This document shows, one piece after another, positions 48,512 to 57,118 of a DNA stretch of 64,000 bases (position 1 is its first letter; each line of letters opens with the position of its first letter). Source of the DNA: Mixta gaviniae (GTDB lineage Bacteria > Pseudomonadota > Gammaproteobacteria > Enterobacterales > Enterobacteriaceae). The position numbers and the translations under genes were made by a program. The stretch is from NCBI RefSeq assembly GCF_002953195.1, contig NZ_CP026377.1:1364001-1428000 (forward strand). Direction: 5' to 3'. The notes beneath the pieces are model-generated. The model was given only the letters and a program-made list of their open reading frames with translations. It searched no databases and was not told the DNA's origin.

Positions 48512-48586
48512 TGGCTGGGGTGCAGGGATTCGAACCCCGGAATGCCGGAATCAGAATCCGGTGCCTTACCGCTTGGCGACACCCCA
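48512..48586 (-). tRNA. glnX: tRNA-Gln (CTG)
   Basis: 75 bp including the encoded CCA. The anticodon loop TTCTGAT gives CTG. The acceptor stem starts TGGGGTG. Seventh and last gene of the cluster, in the E. coli order metT-leuW-glnU-glnW-metU-glnV-glnX. Confidence 0.97.
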
Positions 48587-48612
48587 ATAAATTGGGATAA
48601 ACAGTTTGTAAT

Positions 48613-48687
48613 TGGCTGGGGTACGAGGATTCGAACCTCGGAATGCCGGAATCAGAATCCGGTGCCTTACCGCTTGGCGATACCCCA
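48613..48687 (-). tRNA. glnV: tRNA-Gln (CTG)
   Basis: 75 bp with CCA encoded; anticodon loop TTCTGAT. It differs from the next copy by a few bases in the acceptor and T-arm. Confidence 0.97.
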
Positions 48688-48693
48688 ATAAAA

Positions 48694-48770
48694 TGGTGGC
48701 TACGACGGGATTTGAACCTGTGACCCCATCATTATGAGTGATGTGCTCTAACCAGCTGAGCTACGTAGCC
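48694..48770 (-). tRNA. metU: tRNA-Met (CAT), elongator
   Basis: 77 bp with CCA; anticodon loop CTCATAA. The acceptor GGCTACG is fully paired at position 1, so this is elongator and not initiator. It differs from the first Met copy in the anticodon stem (ATCA against AGCA) and in one T-loop base. Confidence 0.97.
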
Positions 48771-48791
48771 AAATTTTACTGCTTTCTGATG

Positions 48792-48866
48792 TGGCTGGGA
48801 TACCTGGATTCGAACCAGGGAATGCCGGTATCAAAAACCGGTGCCTTACCGCTTGGCGATATCCCA
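48792..48866 (-). tRNA. glnW: tRNA-Gln (TTG)
   Basis: 75 bp with CCA; anticodon loop TTTTGAT. The acceptor starts TGGGATA, against TGGGGTA in the neighbouring Gln copy, with the paired base changed as well. Confidence 0.97.
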
Positions 48867-48902
48867 ATATCCGAACACGTATCTGTGTTACATCAGAATT
48901 TA

Positions 48903-48977
48903 TGGCTGGGGTACCTGGATTCGAACCAGGGAATGCCGGTATCAAAAACCGGTGCCTTACCGCTTGGCGATACCCCA
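48903..48977 (-). tRNA. glnU: tRNA-Gln (TTG)
   Basis: 75 bp with CCA; anticodon loop TTTTGAT. Third gene of the cluster in transcription order. Confidence 0.97.
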
Positions 48978-48997
48978 TCCGCTGCCGATGACTGAAA

Positions 48998-49082
48998 TGG
49001 TGCGGGAGGCGAGACTTGAACTCGCACACCTTGCGGCGCCAGAACCTAAATCTGGTGCGTCTACCAATTTCGCCACTCCCGC
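48998..49082 (-). tRNA. leuW: tRNA-Leu (TAG)
   Basis: 85 bp with CCA; class II tRNA with a long variable arm. The anticodon loop TTTAGGT gives TAG (reads CUN codons). Confidence 0.97.
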
Positions 49083-49090
49083 AAAAAAGA

Positions 49091-49167
49091 TGGTGGCTAC
49101 GACGGGAATCGAACCTGTGACCCCAGCATTATGAGTGCTGTGCTCTAACCAGCTGAGCTACGTAGCC
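49091..49167 (-). tRNA. metT: tRNA-Met (CAT), elongator
   Basis: 77 bp with CCA; anticodon loop CTCATAA. First gene of the seven-tRNA leftward operon; the promoter should lie in the 220-bp gap to asnB. Confidence 0.97.
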
Positions 49168-49340
49168 ATCTTTTTTTCGCGTTACCTTCATCGGCGTTGC
49201 GGGGCGCATTATGCGTATTGCGCTCAACAGCGTCAACAAGTTTTTTGCCGTTTTTTGCCTTTCGCGCGTCGTTTGACTGGCTTGTAACCAGCATGACGAT
49301 AAAAACGACAATTCTTGATCGTAACTTCAGCAGATGCAAT

Positions 49341-49367
49341 AAAAAACGGGCCGTAGAGGCCCGCCTT
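49341..49367 (-). terminator. Terminator of asnB
   Basis: Minus strand GCGGGCC, loop TCTAC, GGCCCGTTTTTT, 20 bp beyond the asnB stop. Confidence 0.92.
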
Positions 49368-49387
49368 TACAACAGCTTAAGCGTTAA

Positions 49388-51055
49388 TTATTTATAGGCG
49401 GACTGGTGAACGCCTACCGCGCGACCTGACGGATCGTCCATGTTTTTGAACGCTTCGTCCCACTCGATCGCTTTCGCCGAGGAGCAGGCCACGGACGGGC
49501 CGCCTGGCACACATTCCGCCGCGCTCGGCAGCGGGAACAGCTCTTCGAAAATCTCGCGATAGAGGTAAGCCTCTTTCGATGCCGGCGTGTTATACGGGAA
49601 ACGGTAGTGCGCGGTCTGCAGCTGTTGATCGCTGACCTGCTGCTGCGCCACTTCTTTCAGCGTATCGATCCAGCTGTAGCCAACGCCGTCGGAGAACTGC
49701 TCTTTCTGACGCCACGCCACGCTTTCCGGCAGATAAGAGGAGAAGCATTCGCGCAGGATATGTTTTTCCATCTTGCCGTTGCTGCCGCACATCTTATCCT
49801 GCGGGTTGATACTCATCGCCACATCAAGGAACTTCTTATCCAGGAAGGGGACACGCGCTTCCACGCCCCAGGCGGACATCGCTTTGTTGGCGCGCGCGCA
49901 GTCATACATATGCAGCGCCAGCAGCTTACGCACGTTCTCTTCGTGAAACTCTTTGGCGTTCGGCGCCTTATGGAAGTAGAGGTAGCCGCCGAACACCTCA
50001 TCGGCGCCTTCGCCGGACAGCACCATCTTGATGCCCATCGCCTTGATTTTGCGCGACATCAGGTACATCGGCGTCGAGGCGCGGATGGTGGTGACGTCAT
50101 AGGTTTCGATGTGATAGATCACATCCCGGATCGCATCCAGCCCTTCCTGCACGGTGAAGTGAATTTCGTGATGCACCGTGCCGAGATGGTCGGCGACAGA
50201 TTTCGCCGCTTTCAGATCGGGTGAGCCTTCAAGGCCGACGGCGAACGAGTGCAGCTGTGGCCACCAGGCGTCGCTCTGATCCTGATCTTCCACGCGCTTC
50301 GCCGCAAAACGTTTGGTCACCGCGGAGATGATGGAGGAATCGAGCCCGCCGGAGAGCAGCACGCCGTACGGCACGTCAGACATCAGGTGGCTTTTCACCG
50401 CCTCTTCCAGCGCGTTTTTCAGTGCGGCGGCGTCAGTCACTTTGTCAGCGACGCTGTCATATTCCATCCAGTCACGCTGGTAGTAGCGGCGAATTTCGCC
50501 ATCGGTGCTGGAGAGATAGCTTCCCGGTGGAAATTCTTTAATCGAGCGGCACACCGGCACCAGCGCCTTCATTTCAGAAGCGACAAACAGGTTGCCATGC
50601 TCATCGTTGCCCATATAGAGCGGGATAATGCCGATATGGTCGCGGCCGATAAGCCAGGTTTTCTTTTCGCTGTCATACAGAATGAAGGCGAACATCCCCT
50701 GTAAGTCATCCAGGAAGTCCACACCTTTTTCCTGATAGAGCGCGAGGATCACTTCACAGTCGGAGCCGGTCTGGAAATCGTAGCGGTCGCTCAGTTCGGC
50801 ACGCAGCGCCTGATGGTTGTAAATCTCACCGTTAACGGCCAGAACGTGGGTATGTGCGGCGTTGTAGAGAGGCTGCGCGCCGTTGTTGACGTCGACGATA
50901 GAAAGACGTTCATGCGCCAGGATGGCGTGGTCGTCCGCGTAGACGCCAGACCAGTCCGGGCCGCGATGACGCATTAAACGTGACAGCTCCAGCGCTTTTT
51001 TACGCAGCTCTGAAGGGTCGCTTTTCAGATCGAGTACACCAAAGATTGAACACAT
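49388..51055 (-). CDS. asnB: AsnB, glutamine-hydrolysing asparagine synthetase B
   Basis: Makes asparagine from aspartate with glutamine as nitrogen donor. 555 residues (E. coli 554). The catalytic Cys is residue 2 (MCSIFGVL), which fixes the start. The N-terminal glutaminase domain is followed by the ATP-pyrophosphatase domain with LLSGGLDSSIISA, and VLSGEGADEVFGGYLYFH follows. In E. coli nagD lies between asnB and nagC; here there are only 291 non-coding bases. Confidence 0.98.
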   Translation of the reverse strand: MCSIFGVLDLKSDPSELRKKALELSRLMRHRGPDWSGVYADDHAILAHERLSIVDVNNGAQPLYNAAHTHVLAVNGEIYNHQALRAELSDRYDFQTGSDCEVILALYQEKGVDFLDDLQGMFAFILYDSEKKTWLIGRDHIGIIPLYMGNDEHGNLFVASEMKALVPVCRSIKEFPPGSYLSSTDGEIRRYYQRDWMEYDSVADKVTDAAALKNALEEAVKSHLMSDVPYGVLLSGGLDSSIISAVTKRFAAKRVEDQDQSDAWWPQLHSFAVGLEGSPDLKAAKSVADHLGTVHHEIHFTVQEGLDAIRDVIYHIETYDVTTIRASTPMYLMSRKIKAMGIKMVLSGEGADEVFGGYLYFHKAPNAKEFHEENVRKLLALHMYDCARANKAMSAWGVEARVPFLDKKFLDVAMSINPQDKMCGSNGKMEKHILRECFSSYLPESVAWRQKEQFSDGVGYSWIDTLKEVAQQQVSDQQLQTAHYRFPYNTPASKEAYLYREIFEELFPLPSAAECVPGGPSVACSSAKAIEWDEAFKNMDDPSGRAVGVHQSAYK

Positions 51056-51312
51056 AACCTACTCCTGATCTCACCTTCACGGCGATGTTGTCATTGCATA
51101 ATGTGGGGTAAGCAACGCCTGTCGTTGCGTGATGTATAAGAAAATGCGCTATTTGCTGCACACAACGCAAGTGTTTTCCCATTTTACTGATAAAAAGATT
51201 GTTGCGTTGGGATGAATGTTGAATGTCATCTAATAAAAAGCGCAAAAAATTGACGGATCGGCAAAAAAGAGAGGGGGTGGCTCAAAAATTAACCGTCGCG
51301 GCCGGCAGGCGA

Positions 51313-51340
51313 AAAAAAACCAGCCGCTCGGGGCTGGTTT
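51313..51340 (-). terminator. Terminator of the nag operon
   Basis: Minus strand AAACCAGCC, loop CCGAGC, GGCTGGTTTTTTTT, just beyond the nagC stop. This closes the operon at nagC and leaves no room for nagD in the transcript. Confidence 0.92.
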
Positions 51341-51346
51341 ACGCAT

Positions 51347-52567
51347 TCACTCTTCAAGCAGGCGCTGCAGTAAGGTGCCGTTTAAAATGGCGCGCTTCGC
51401 CAGCGCAAAGGCGCCGATCGCCGAGCGGTGGTTCAGTTCGGAGCGTACCACCGGCAGATTTTTGCGAAACGCCTTCAGCGCCTGAGCGTTGATACAGCTC
51501 TCTATGGCGGGGAACAGCACTTTTTCCGCTTCGGTGATCTCGCCGGCCAGCACTATTTTCTGCGGATTAAACAGGTTGATAGCGATGGCGATCGCTTTGC
51601 CGAGATAGCGCCCGGCATGTTCGATCATCTCCGTCGCCAGCGCATCGCCGCGATTCGCCGCTTTGCTGATGGCCTGAATCGTACAGTCATCCAGCGTAAG
51701 CGCGCTGGGGTAGCCCTGCTGCAACAGGTGACGCACCCGGTTTTCGATCGCGCTATTGGCGGCGATGGTCTCCAGACAGCCGAAATTGCCGCAGTGACAG
51801 CGCTCGCCCAGCGGGTCGACCTGAATGTGGCCCAGCTCGCCGACGTTACCGTTACTGCCCAGGAAGATTTGACCGTTCGCGATGATGCCGGCGCCGGTGC
51901 CGCGATGTAAGCGCACCAGAATAGAATCCGCGCAGTCGCGGCTTGCACCAAAATAGTGTTCCGCCAGCGCCAGGCTGCGGATATCGTGACCGACAAAGCT
52001 GGTCACCTTAAAACGCTGACGCAAACTGGCAACCAGCGGCCAGTTATTGACCGTGATATGCGGCATATAGCGGATAATGCCATTATCCGGATCGACCAGG
52101 CCGGGCAGGATAACGGCGATGGCGATCAATTCGCGCATCTTGCGCTGGTGGGCGGCGCTGAAGTGGGCGATAGCATTGAACAGCGCATGCTCCAGCGTCT
52201 CCTGGGTGCGTTCCGGCAGTGGATAATGCTCCTCCGCCAGCGCTTTGCCGCTTAAGTCATACAGCGTTACTGTGGCGTCATTGCGCCCAAGACGCACGCC
52301 GATAGTATGAAAGCCGCGGGTTTCTGTAGTGATGGAGATGGCGCGGCGGCCGCCGGTGGACGCCTGCTGGTCCACCTCTTTGATCAGGCCGCGCTCAATC
52401 AACTGGCGGGTAATTTTGGTCACGCTGGCGGGCGCAAGCTGGCTCTGTTCTGCAATCTGAATGCGCGATATCGGACCCTGCTGGTCGATAAGGCGGTAAA
52501 CCGCTGCGCTGTTTAATTGCTTTACGAGATCGACATTTCCTATTTGTGCCTGGCCGCCAGTGGTCAT
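51347..52567 (-). CDS. nagC: NagC, N-acetylglucosamine-responsive repressor
   Basis: ROK-family regulator that represses nagBAC and nagE until N-acetylglucosamine 6-phosphate binds. 406 residues from ATG 52567 (a TTG directly upstream would give 407). The N-terminal helix-turn-helix is ISRIQIAEQSQLAPASVTKITRQLIERGLI, identical in style to E. coli. The ROK zinc motif CHCGNFGCLE and the sugar-binding region are intact. 6 bp after nagA. Two palindromes in the nagB-nagE gap are its likely targets. Confidence 0.97.
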   Translation of the reverse strand: MTTGGQAQIGNVDLVKQLNSAAVYRLIDQQGPISRIQIAEQSQLAPASVTKITRQLIERGLIKEVDQQASTGGRRAISITTETRGFHTIGVRLGRNDATVTLYDLSGKALAEEHYPLPERTQETLEHALFNAIAHFSAAHQRKMRELIAIAVILPGLVDPDNGIIRYMPHITVNNWPLVASLRQRFKVTSFVGHDIRSLALAEHYFGASRDCADSILVRLHRGTGAGIIANGQIFLGSNGNVGELGHIQVDPLGERCHCGNFGCLETIAANSAIENRVRHLLQQGYPSALTLDDCTIQAISKAANRGDALATEMIEHAGRYLGKAIAIAINLFNPQKIVLAGEITEAEKVLFPAIESCINAQALKAFRKNLPVVRSELNHRSAIGAFALAKRAILNGTLLQRLLEE

Positions 52568-52573
52568 CAATGA

Positions 52574-53722
52574 TTACTCGCTGAAGACGTCGTTACCGTT
52601 AACGATAGTCTTAATAATGTGAAAATCGCGCGTAAACAGCGTCAGGTTCGCTACTTTTCCAGCTTCAAGCGATCCTAACTGCTTATCCACGCCCATCGCG
52701 CGGGCTGGATAGAGCGTTGCCATTCTCAGCGTCTCATCCAGAGAAATGCCGACATGTTCAACGCAGTTACGCACCGCTTCAATCATAGTCAGCGCCGATC
52801 CGCTCAGCGTTCCATTTTCGTCAACGCACAGCCCGTCCCGATAGTATATTGTTTTGCCAGCAAAAATGAACCGATCAATCGCCGCGCCCGCCGGGGCGGT
52901 CGCATCGGTCACCAGCACCAGCTTATCGCCCTTGATGCGTTTGGCGTTACGCACGTTGGCGTAATGCACATGCAGGCCATCCGGGATAATGCCGCAGTAG
53001 ACATCGGGCGAATCAAACAGCGCGCCGATCAGGCCCGGTTCGCGTCCGGTCAGCGTCGGCATGGCGTTATAGAGATGGGTGGCGAAGCTGATGCCGGCGG
53101 CGAAACCGCGGCGCGCTTCATCATAGGTGGCGTGAGAGTGGCCGGCGGAGACGATAATGCCGGCGTCGCGCAGCTGGCGGATCACCTCCGGGCCGGCCAT
53201 TTCCGGTGCCAGCGTCACTTTGGTGATCACATCCGCGTTGTCGCACAGATAGTTCACCAGCGCCGGCTCCGGCTTGCGGATCAGCTCCGCGCGGTGCGTG
53301 CCTTTTTTCGCCACGTTCAGCCACGGGCCTTCCAGGTGCAGGCCCAGCGCCTGATGTTGATGATGCGACAGCCAGCTGCGCATCACTTCTACCGCGCGGA
53401 TCATCAGTTCGTCGGAGCTGGTGATCAGGGTCGGCAGAAAGCTGGTGCAGCCCGATTTCTCATTGGCTTTCTGCATGATGGCGAGCGTTTCAAGGCTCAG
53501 GGCCTCAAGCGTGTCGTTAAACTGCACGCCGCCGCAGCCGTTCAGCTGAACATCGATGAAACCGGGGGAGACCAGCGCGCCGCCTGCATCGCGCTGCTCG
53601 CATTCCGCGGGCAGTTCGCTACGGTGGCAGACGCGTTCAATCAGGCCGTCTTTAATCACGACGGCGTGATCATCCAGAATCTCATGGCCGGTAAACAGAC
53701 GGCCATTTACTAAAGCGTACAT
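52574..53722 (-). CDS. nagA: NagA, N-acetylglucosamine-6-phosphate deacetylase
   Basis: Metal-dependent deacetylase, first step after uptake in amino-sugar catabolism. 382 residues, as in E. coli. Motifs are [28 protein letters not shown] and [10 protein letters not shown] (catalytic aspartate). Middle gene of nagB-nagA-nagC, 67 bp after nagB. Confidence 0.97.
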   Translation of the reverse strand: MYALVNGRLFTGHEILDDHAVVIKDGLIERVCHRSELPAECEQRDAGGALVSPGFIDVQLNGCGGVQFNDTLEALSLETLAIMQKANEKSGCTSFLPTLITSSDELMIRAVEVMRSWLSHHQHQALGLHLEGPWLNVAKKGTHRAELIRKPEPALVNYLCDNADVITKVTLAPEMAGPEVIRQLRDAGIIVSAGHSHATYDEARRGFAAGISFATHLYNAMPTLTGREPGLIGALFDSPDVYCGIIPDGLHVHYANVRNAKRIKGDKLVLVTDATAPAGAAIDRFIFAGKTIYYRDGLCVDENGTLSGSALTMIEAVRNCVEHVGISLDETLRMATLYPARAMGVDKQLGSLEAGKVANLTLFTRDFHIIKTIVNGNDVFSE

Positions 53723-53789
53723 AATATTCTCCCCGACTAAGGCGGCATCTGCCCGGCCGTCTGGCCAGACAGATCGTTAAAGCGCGTGT

Positions 53790-54590
53790 TTATAAACCCT
53801 GCATATTTTCCGCTTCCATTTCGCGGAAATATTTTACCGTTTTCACCTTCAGTTCCATAGTGGAAGGCTCATCGCACACCACTACGGCTTTCGGGTGCAG
53901 CTGCAGACAGCTGATGGTCCACATGTGGTTAACGTTGCCTTCCACTGCGGCCTGCAGTGCCTGCGCCTTCACATGGCCGGTCACCAGAATCATCACCTCT
54001 TCCGCGTCCAGCAGCGTACCGACGCCCACCGTCAACGCATATTTCGGCACCTGATTCACGTCGCCGTCAAAGAAGCGCGAGTTCGCCACGCGCGTGTCGT
54101 GGGTCAGCGTTTTAATGCGGGTGCGGGAGGCCAGCGAAGAAGCCGGTTCGTTAAAGGCGATATGACCGTCGTTGCCGACGCCGCCCATAAAGAGATGAAT
54201 TTTTCCATAAGCGCGGATCTTCTCTTCGTACTGGCGACATTCTGCGTCAATATCCTCAGCATTTCCATTAAGAAGATTAATGTTTTCGCGTGGAATATCA
54301 ACGTGATCGAAAAAATTACGATACATAAAACTGTGGTAGCTTTCCGGATGCTCTTTCGGCAGGCCGACATATTCATCCATATTGAAGGTGACAACGTGTT
54401 GGAAGCTAACCTGGCCCGCTTTATGCATTTCGATTAAATGCTTGTATGCTTCCAGCGGCGTGCCGCCGGTGGGCAAGCCCAGGACGAAAGGGCGTTCCGC
54501 CGTTGGTTTAAAGGCGTTGATGCGGTTTACAATATGGCGTGCGGCCCATTTGCCGACCTGAGCGGCATTAGCCAGAGGGATCAGTCTCAT
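53790..54590 (-). CDS. nagB: NagB, glucosamine-6-phosphate deaminase
   Basis: Converts glucosamine 6-phosphate to fructose 6-phosphate and ammonia. 266 residues, as in E. coli. [13 protein letters not shown] binds phosphate, [11 protein letters not shown] carries the catalytic aspartate, and [23 protein letters not shown] has the catalytic His and the allosteric-site neighbours. A central stretch (about 54230-54330) is clearly more AT-rich than the rest. Start of the leftward nag operon, divergent from nagE. Confidence 0.97.
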   Translation of the reverse strand: MRLIPLANAAQVGKWAARHIVNRINAFKPTAERPFVLGLPTGGTPLEAYKHLIEMHKAGQVSFQHVVTFNMDEYVGLPKEHPESYHSFMYRNFFDHVDIPRENINLLNGNAEDIDAECRQYEEKIRAYGKIHLFMGGVGNDGHIAFNEPASSLASRTRIKTLTHDTRVANSRFFDGDVNQVPKYALTVGVGTLLDAEEVMILVTGHVKAQALQAAVEGNVNHMWTISCLQLHPKAVVVCDEPSTMELKVKTVKYFREMEAENMQGL

Positions 54591-54698
54591 CGTTTTCCTC
54601 GTTTAAGCAGTTTTCAAACCGGTGATGGACGGTCAGACAACAAACCTAAGCGTAGGGTGGCGTGGCTGCCCTGACAGCAAAGGAGAGTGCCGTCCTGA

Positions 54699-54717
54699 TA
54701 TTTTAGATCATAAAATA
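54699..54717. promoter_or_regulatory. Candidate NagC operator near nagB
   Basis: TATTTTA, GATCA, TAAAATA is a perfect 7-bp-arm palindrome about 110 bp from nagB. In E. coli NagC binds one site at nagB and one at nagE and loops the DNA between; this would be the nagB-side site. Confidence 0.6.
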
Positions 54718-54763
54718 AGTCGGCAGAGATAGCCAGCGGTACGGCAAGTGCAAATAAGATTAT

Positions 54764-54779
54764 GGTGATAAAAGTCACA
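54764..54779. promoter_or_regulatory. Candidate CRP site in the nagB-nagE gap
   Basis: GGTGA, six bases, TCACA matches the CRP half-sites with one mismatch. It sits between the two NagC palindromes, as the E. coli CRP site does. Confidence 0.6.
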
Positions 54780-54790
54780 GACAGAGCGCG

Positions 54791-54813
54791 TTTAATTTGC
54801 GTAGCGAATTAAA
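54791..54813. promoter_or_regulatory. Candidate NagC operator near nagE
   Basis: TTTAATTTGC, GTA, GCGAATTAAA is a 23-bp near-perfect palindrome of the NagC type, 109 bp upstream of the nagE start. Paired with 54699-54717 at about 94 bp. Confidence 0.65.
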
Positions 54814-54921
54814 TTATTTTTACACTGCAGGTTAAGCAGGAAATTTCGTCAGGTTATCTGAGGAATGTGATAATAACAGTAACAGCTTCAGACGCCTTTT
54901 TAGTTCTCACAGGGGGAAATA

Positions 54922-56961
54922 GTGAATATTCTCAGTTATTTGCAGAAGGTAGGGCGGGCGCTGATGGTGCCGGTGGCTACGCTGCCGGCCGCCGCGATAT
55001 TAATGGGCATCGGCTACTGGCTCGATCCCGACAGCTGGGGCGCGGGCAATGCGCTGGCGGCGCTGCTGATTAAATCGGGCGGCGCGATTATCGAACATAT
55101 GCCGGCGCTGTTCGCCATCGGCATCGCCTATGGCATGTCAAAAGATAAAGACGGCGCCGCGGCGCTTTCCGGTTTCGTCGGCTTTATGGTCGTCACTAAC
55201 CTCTGCTCGCCGGCAGCGGTAGCGATGATCCAGCATATGCCGCTGGATCAGGTGCCGGCCGCTTTCGGCAAAATCGACAACCAGTTTGTCGGCATTCTGG
55301 TCGGTATCCTCTCCGCAGAGGTGTATAACCGCTTCAGCCACGTAGAGCTGCCGAAAGCGCTGTCGTTCTTTAGCGGACGCAGGCTGGTGCCGATTCTGGT
55401 CTCCTTCCTGATGATTCTGGTTTCCTTCATTCTGATGTATGTCTGGCCGGTGATTTTCGATGCGCTGGTCAATTTCGGTGAGCGTATTCAGACGCTCGGC
55501 TCGGCCGGCGCCGGCGTTTACGCCTTCTTTAACCGCTTGCTGATCCCGGTTGGCCTGCACCATGCGCTGAACTCGGTCTTCTGGTTTGACGTGGCGGGCA
55601 TTAACGATATCCCGAACTTCCTCGGCGGCGCGCAGTCCATCGCCAGCGGGAAAGGGATTGTCGGCGTCACCGGACAGTATCAGGCCGGCTTCTTCCCGAT
55701 TATGATGTTTGGTCTGCCTGGGGCGGCGCTGGCGATTTACCAGTGCGCCCGCCCGGAAAACCGCGCCAAAGTCGGCGGCATTATGATCGCGGCGGCGTTT
55801 GCGGCCTTCTTTACCGGTATCACCGAGCCGCTGGAGTTCTCCTTTATGTTCGTGGCGCCGGTACTGTATGTCATTCATGCGGCGCTGACCGGCATCTCGG
55901 TATTTATCGCCGCCAGCATGCACTGGATCTCCGGTTTCGGCTTTAGCGCCGGCCTGGTGGATATGGCGCTGCAGTCGCGTAACCCGCTGGCGACGCACTG
56001 GTACATGCTGATCCCGCAGGGTCTGGTGTTCTTCGTTATCTACTATCTGGTGTTCCGTTTCACCATTAAAAAGTTCAACCTGATGACGCCGGGGCGCGAG
56101 CTGGCGGTCTCCGGCGACGAGAGTGACGGCTACGATGTCAATGTAGAACGCGGCGCAAACGGCGAAACGGAAACCGAATCGCTGGCGCGCCGCTATATCA
56201 GCGCGGTAGGCGGCTCCGATAACCTGACGAATATCGATGCCTGCATTACCCGCCTGCGGCTGAATGTAAAAGAGAGCGCGGCGCTGAATGAAGGGCTGGC
56301 CAAACGTCTGGGCGCGTCCGGCGTGATCCGCCTGAATAAACAGAGCGTGCAGATTATCGTCGGCACCCAGGCGGAATCGATCGCCTCGGCAATGAAAAAG
56401 GTGTTGGCGAAAGGGCCGGTAGCGGCCTCAACCGCCGCCGCCCCGGCTGCTGAGGCTGTCCAAACCCCGACCACCGCTGCGCCTTCAGCGACCGCATCGC
56501 ACGTTTTCGCGACGCTGCTGGCGCCGGTGAGCGGCGAGATTGTGGCGCTGGATGCGGTACCGGATGAGGCTTTCGCCAGTAAAGCGGTAGGCGACGGTCT
56601 GGCGATCAAGCCTGACGGCAATATCGTGGTGGCGCCGACCGCCGGCACGCTGGTGAAAATTTTCAATACCAATCACGCGTTCTGCCTGGAAACGGCGGAC
56701 GGCGTGGAGATTGTGGTGCATATGGGGCTGGATACCGTGGCGCTGGCGGGCCAGGGCTTTAAGCGTCTGGCGGAAGAGGGCGCGACGGTCAGCGCCGGCC
56801 AGCCGGTACTGGAAATGGATCTCGCTTTCCTTAACGCTAACGCCCGCTCGATGATCAGCCCGGTGGTGGTCAGCAATATCGATGACTTTGCCGGCGTGGC
56901 TTCTCTGGCGACAGGAAAGGTGGTCGCCGGCGAAAGCAAACTGTACGACATCCGCAAATAA
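54922..56961 (+). CDS. nagE: NagE, N-acetylglucosamine PTS transporter (IICBA)
   Basis: Takes up and phosphorylates N-acetylglucosamine. 679 residues (E. coli about 648). Order: IIC membrane domain (1 to about 380), IIB (about 410-485; phospho-Cys in NIDACITRLRLN), an Ala/Pro/Thr linker (about 495-530, longer than in E. coli), and IIA to the end (phospho-His in VEIVVHMGLDTV). GTG start at 54922 with GGGGGAAA upstream. Divergent from nagB and likely controlled by NagC and CRP. Confidence 0.96.
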   Translation: MNILSYLQKVGRALMVPVATLPAAAILMGIGYWLDPDSWGAGNALAALLIKSGGAIIEHMPALFAIGIAYGMSKDKDGAAALSGFVGFMVVTNLCSPAAVAMIQHMPLDQVPAAFGKIDNQFVGILVGILSAEVYNRFSHVELPKALSFFSGRRLVPILVSFLMILVSFILMYVWPVIFDALVNFGERIQTLGSAGAGVYAFFNRLLIPVGLHHALNSVFWFDVAGINDIPNFLGGAQSIASGKGIVGVTGQYQAGFFPIMMFGLPGAALAIYQCARPENRAKVGGIMIAAAFAAFFTGITEPLEFSFMFVAPVLYVIHAALTGISVFIAASMHWISGFGFSAGLVDMALQSRNPLATHWYMLIPQGLVFFVIYYLVFRFTIKKFNLMTPGRELAVSGDESDGYDVNVERGANGETETESLARRYISAVGGSDNLTNIDACITRLRLNVKESAALNEGLAKRLGASGVIRLNKQSVQIIVGTQAESIASAMKKVLAKGPVAASTAAAPAAEAVQTPTTAAPSATASHVFATLLAPVSGEIVALDAVPDEAFASKAVGDGLAIKPDGNIVVAPTAGTLVKIFNTNHAFCLETADGVEIVVHMGLDTVALAGQGFKRLAEEGATVSAGQPVLEMDLAFLNANARSMISPVVVSNIDDFAGVASLATGKVVAGESKLYDIRK

Positions 56962-56986
56962 CGCCCCCTTTGCGTTAAACCTCTCC

Positions 56987-57013
56987 AGGCAGGAAGCGAT
57001 TCCTGCCTTTTTT
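56987..57013 (+). terminator. Terminator of nagE
   Basis: AGGCAGGAA, loop GCGA, TTCCTGCCT continuing into TTTTT, 26 bp after the stop. Confidence 0.93.
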
Positions 57014-57118
57014 CTTGCCTGGCGCCAACAAACGGTTGTTTCCCTTGCGCGCTTTGTGGATCATAATCCGTTATTTCGTGGTTAAACCAACCAGACATTT
57101 TGTGTTGAGGATACAGTG

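Noticed and set aside
48512..49167. Repetitive blocks resembling a repeat or CRISPR-like array
   Set aside because: All repeats are tRNA genes with intact cloverleaf positions, anticodons and encoded CCA; spacers vary in length and there are no cas genes.
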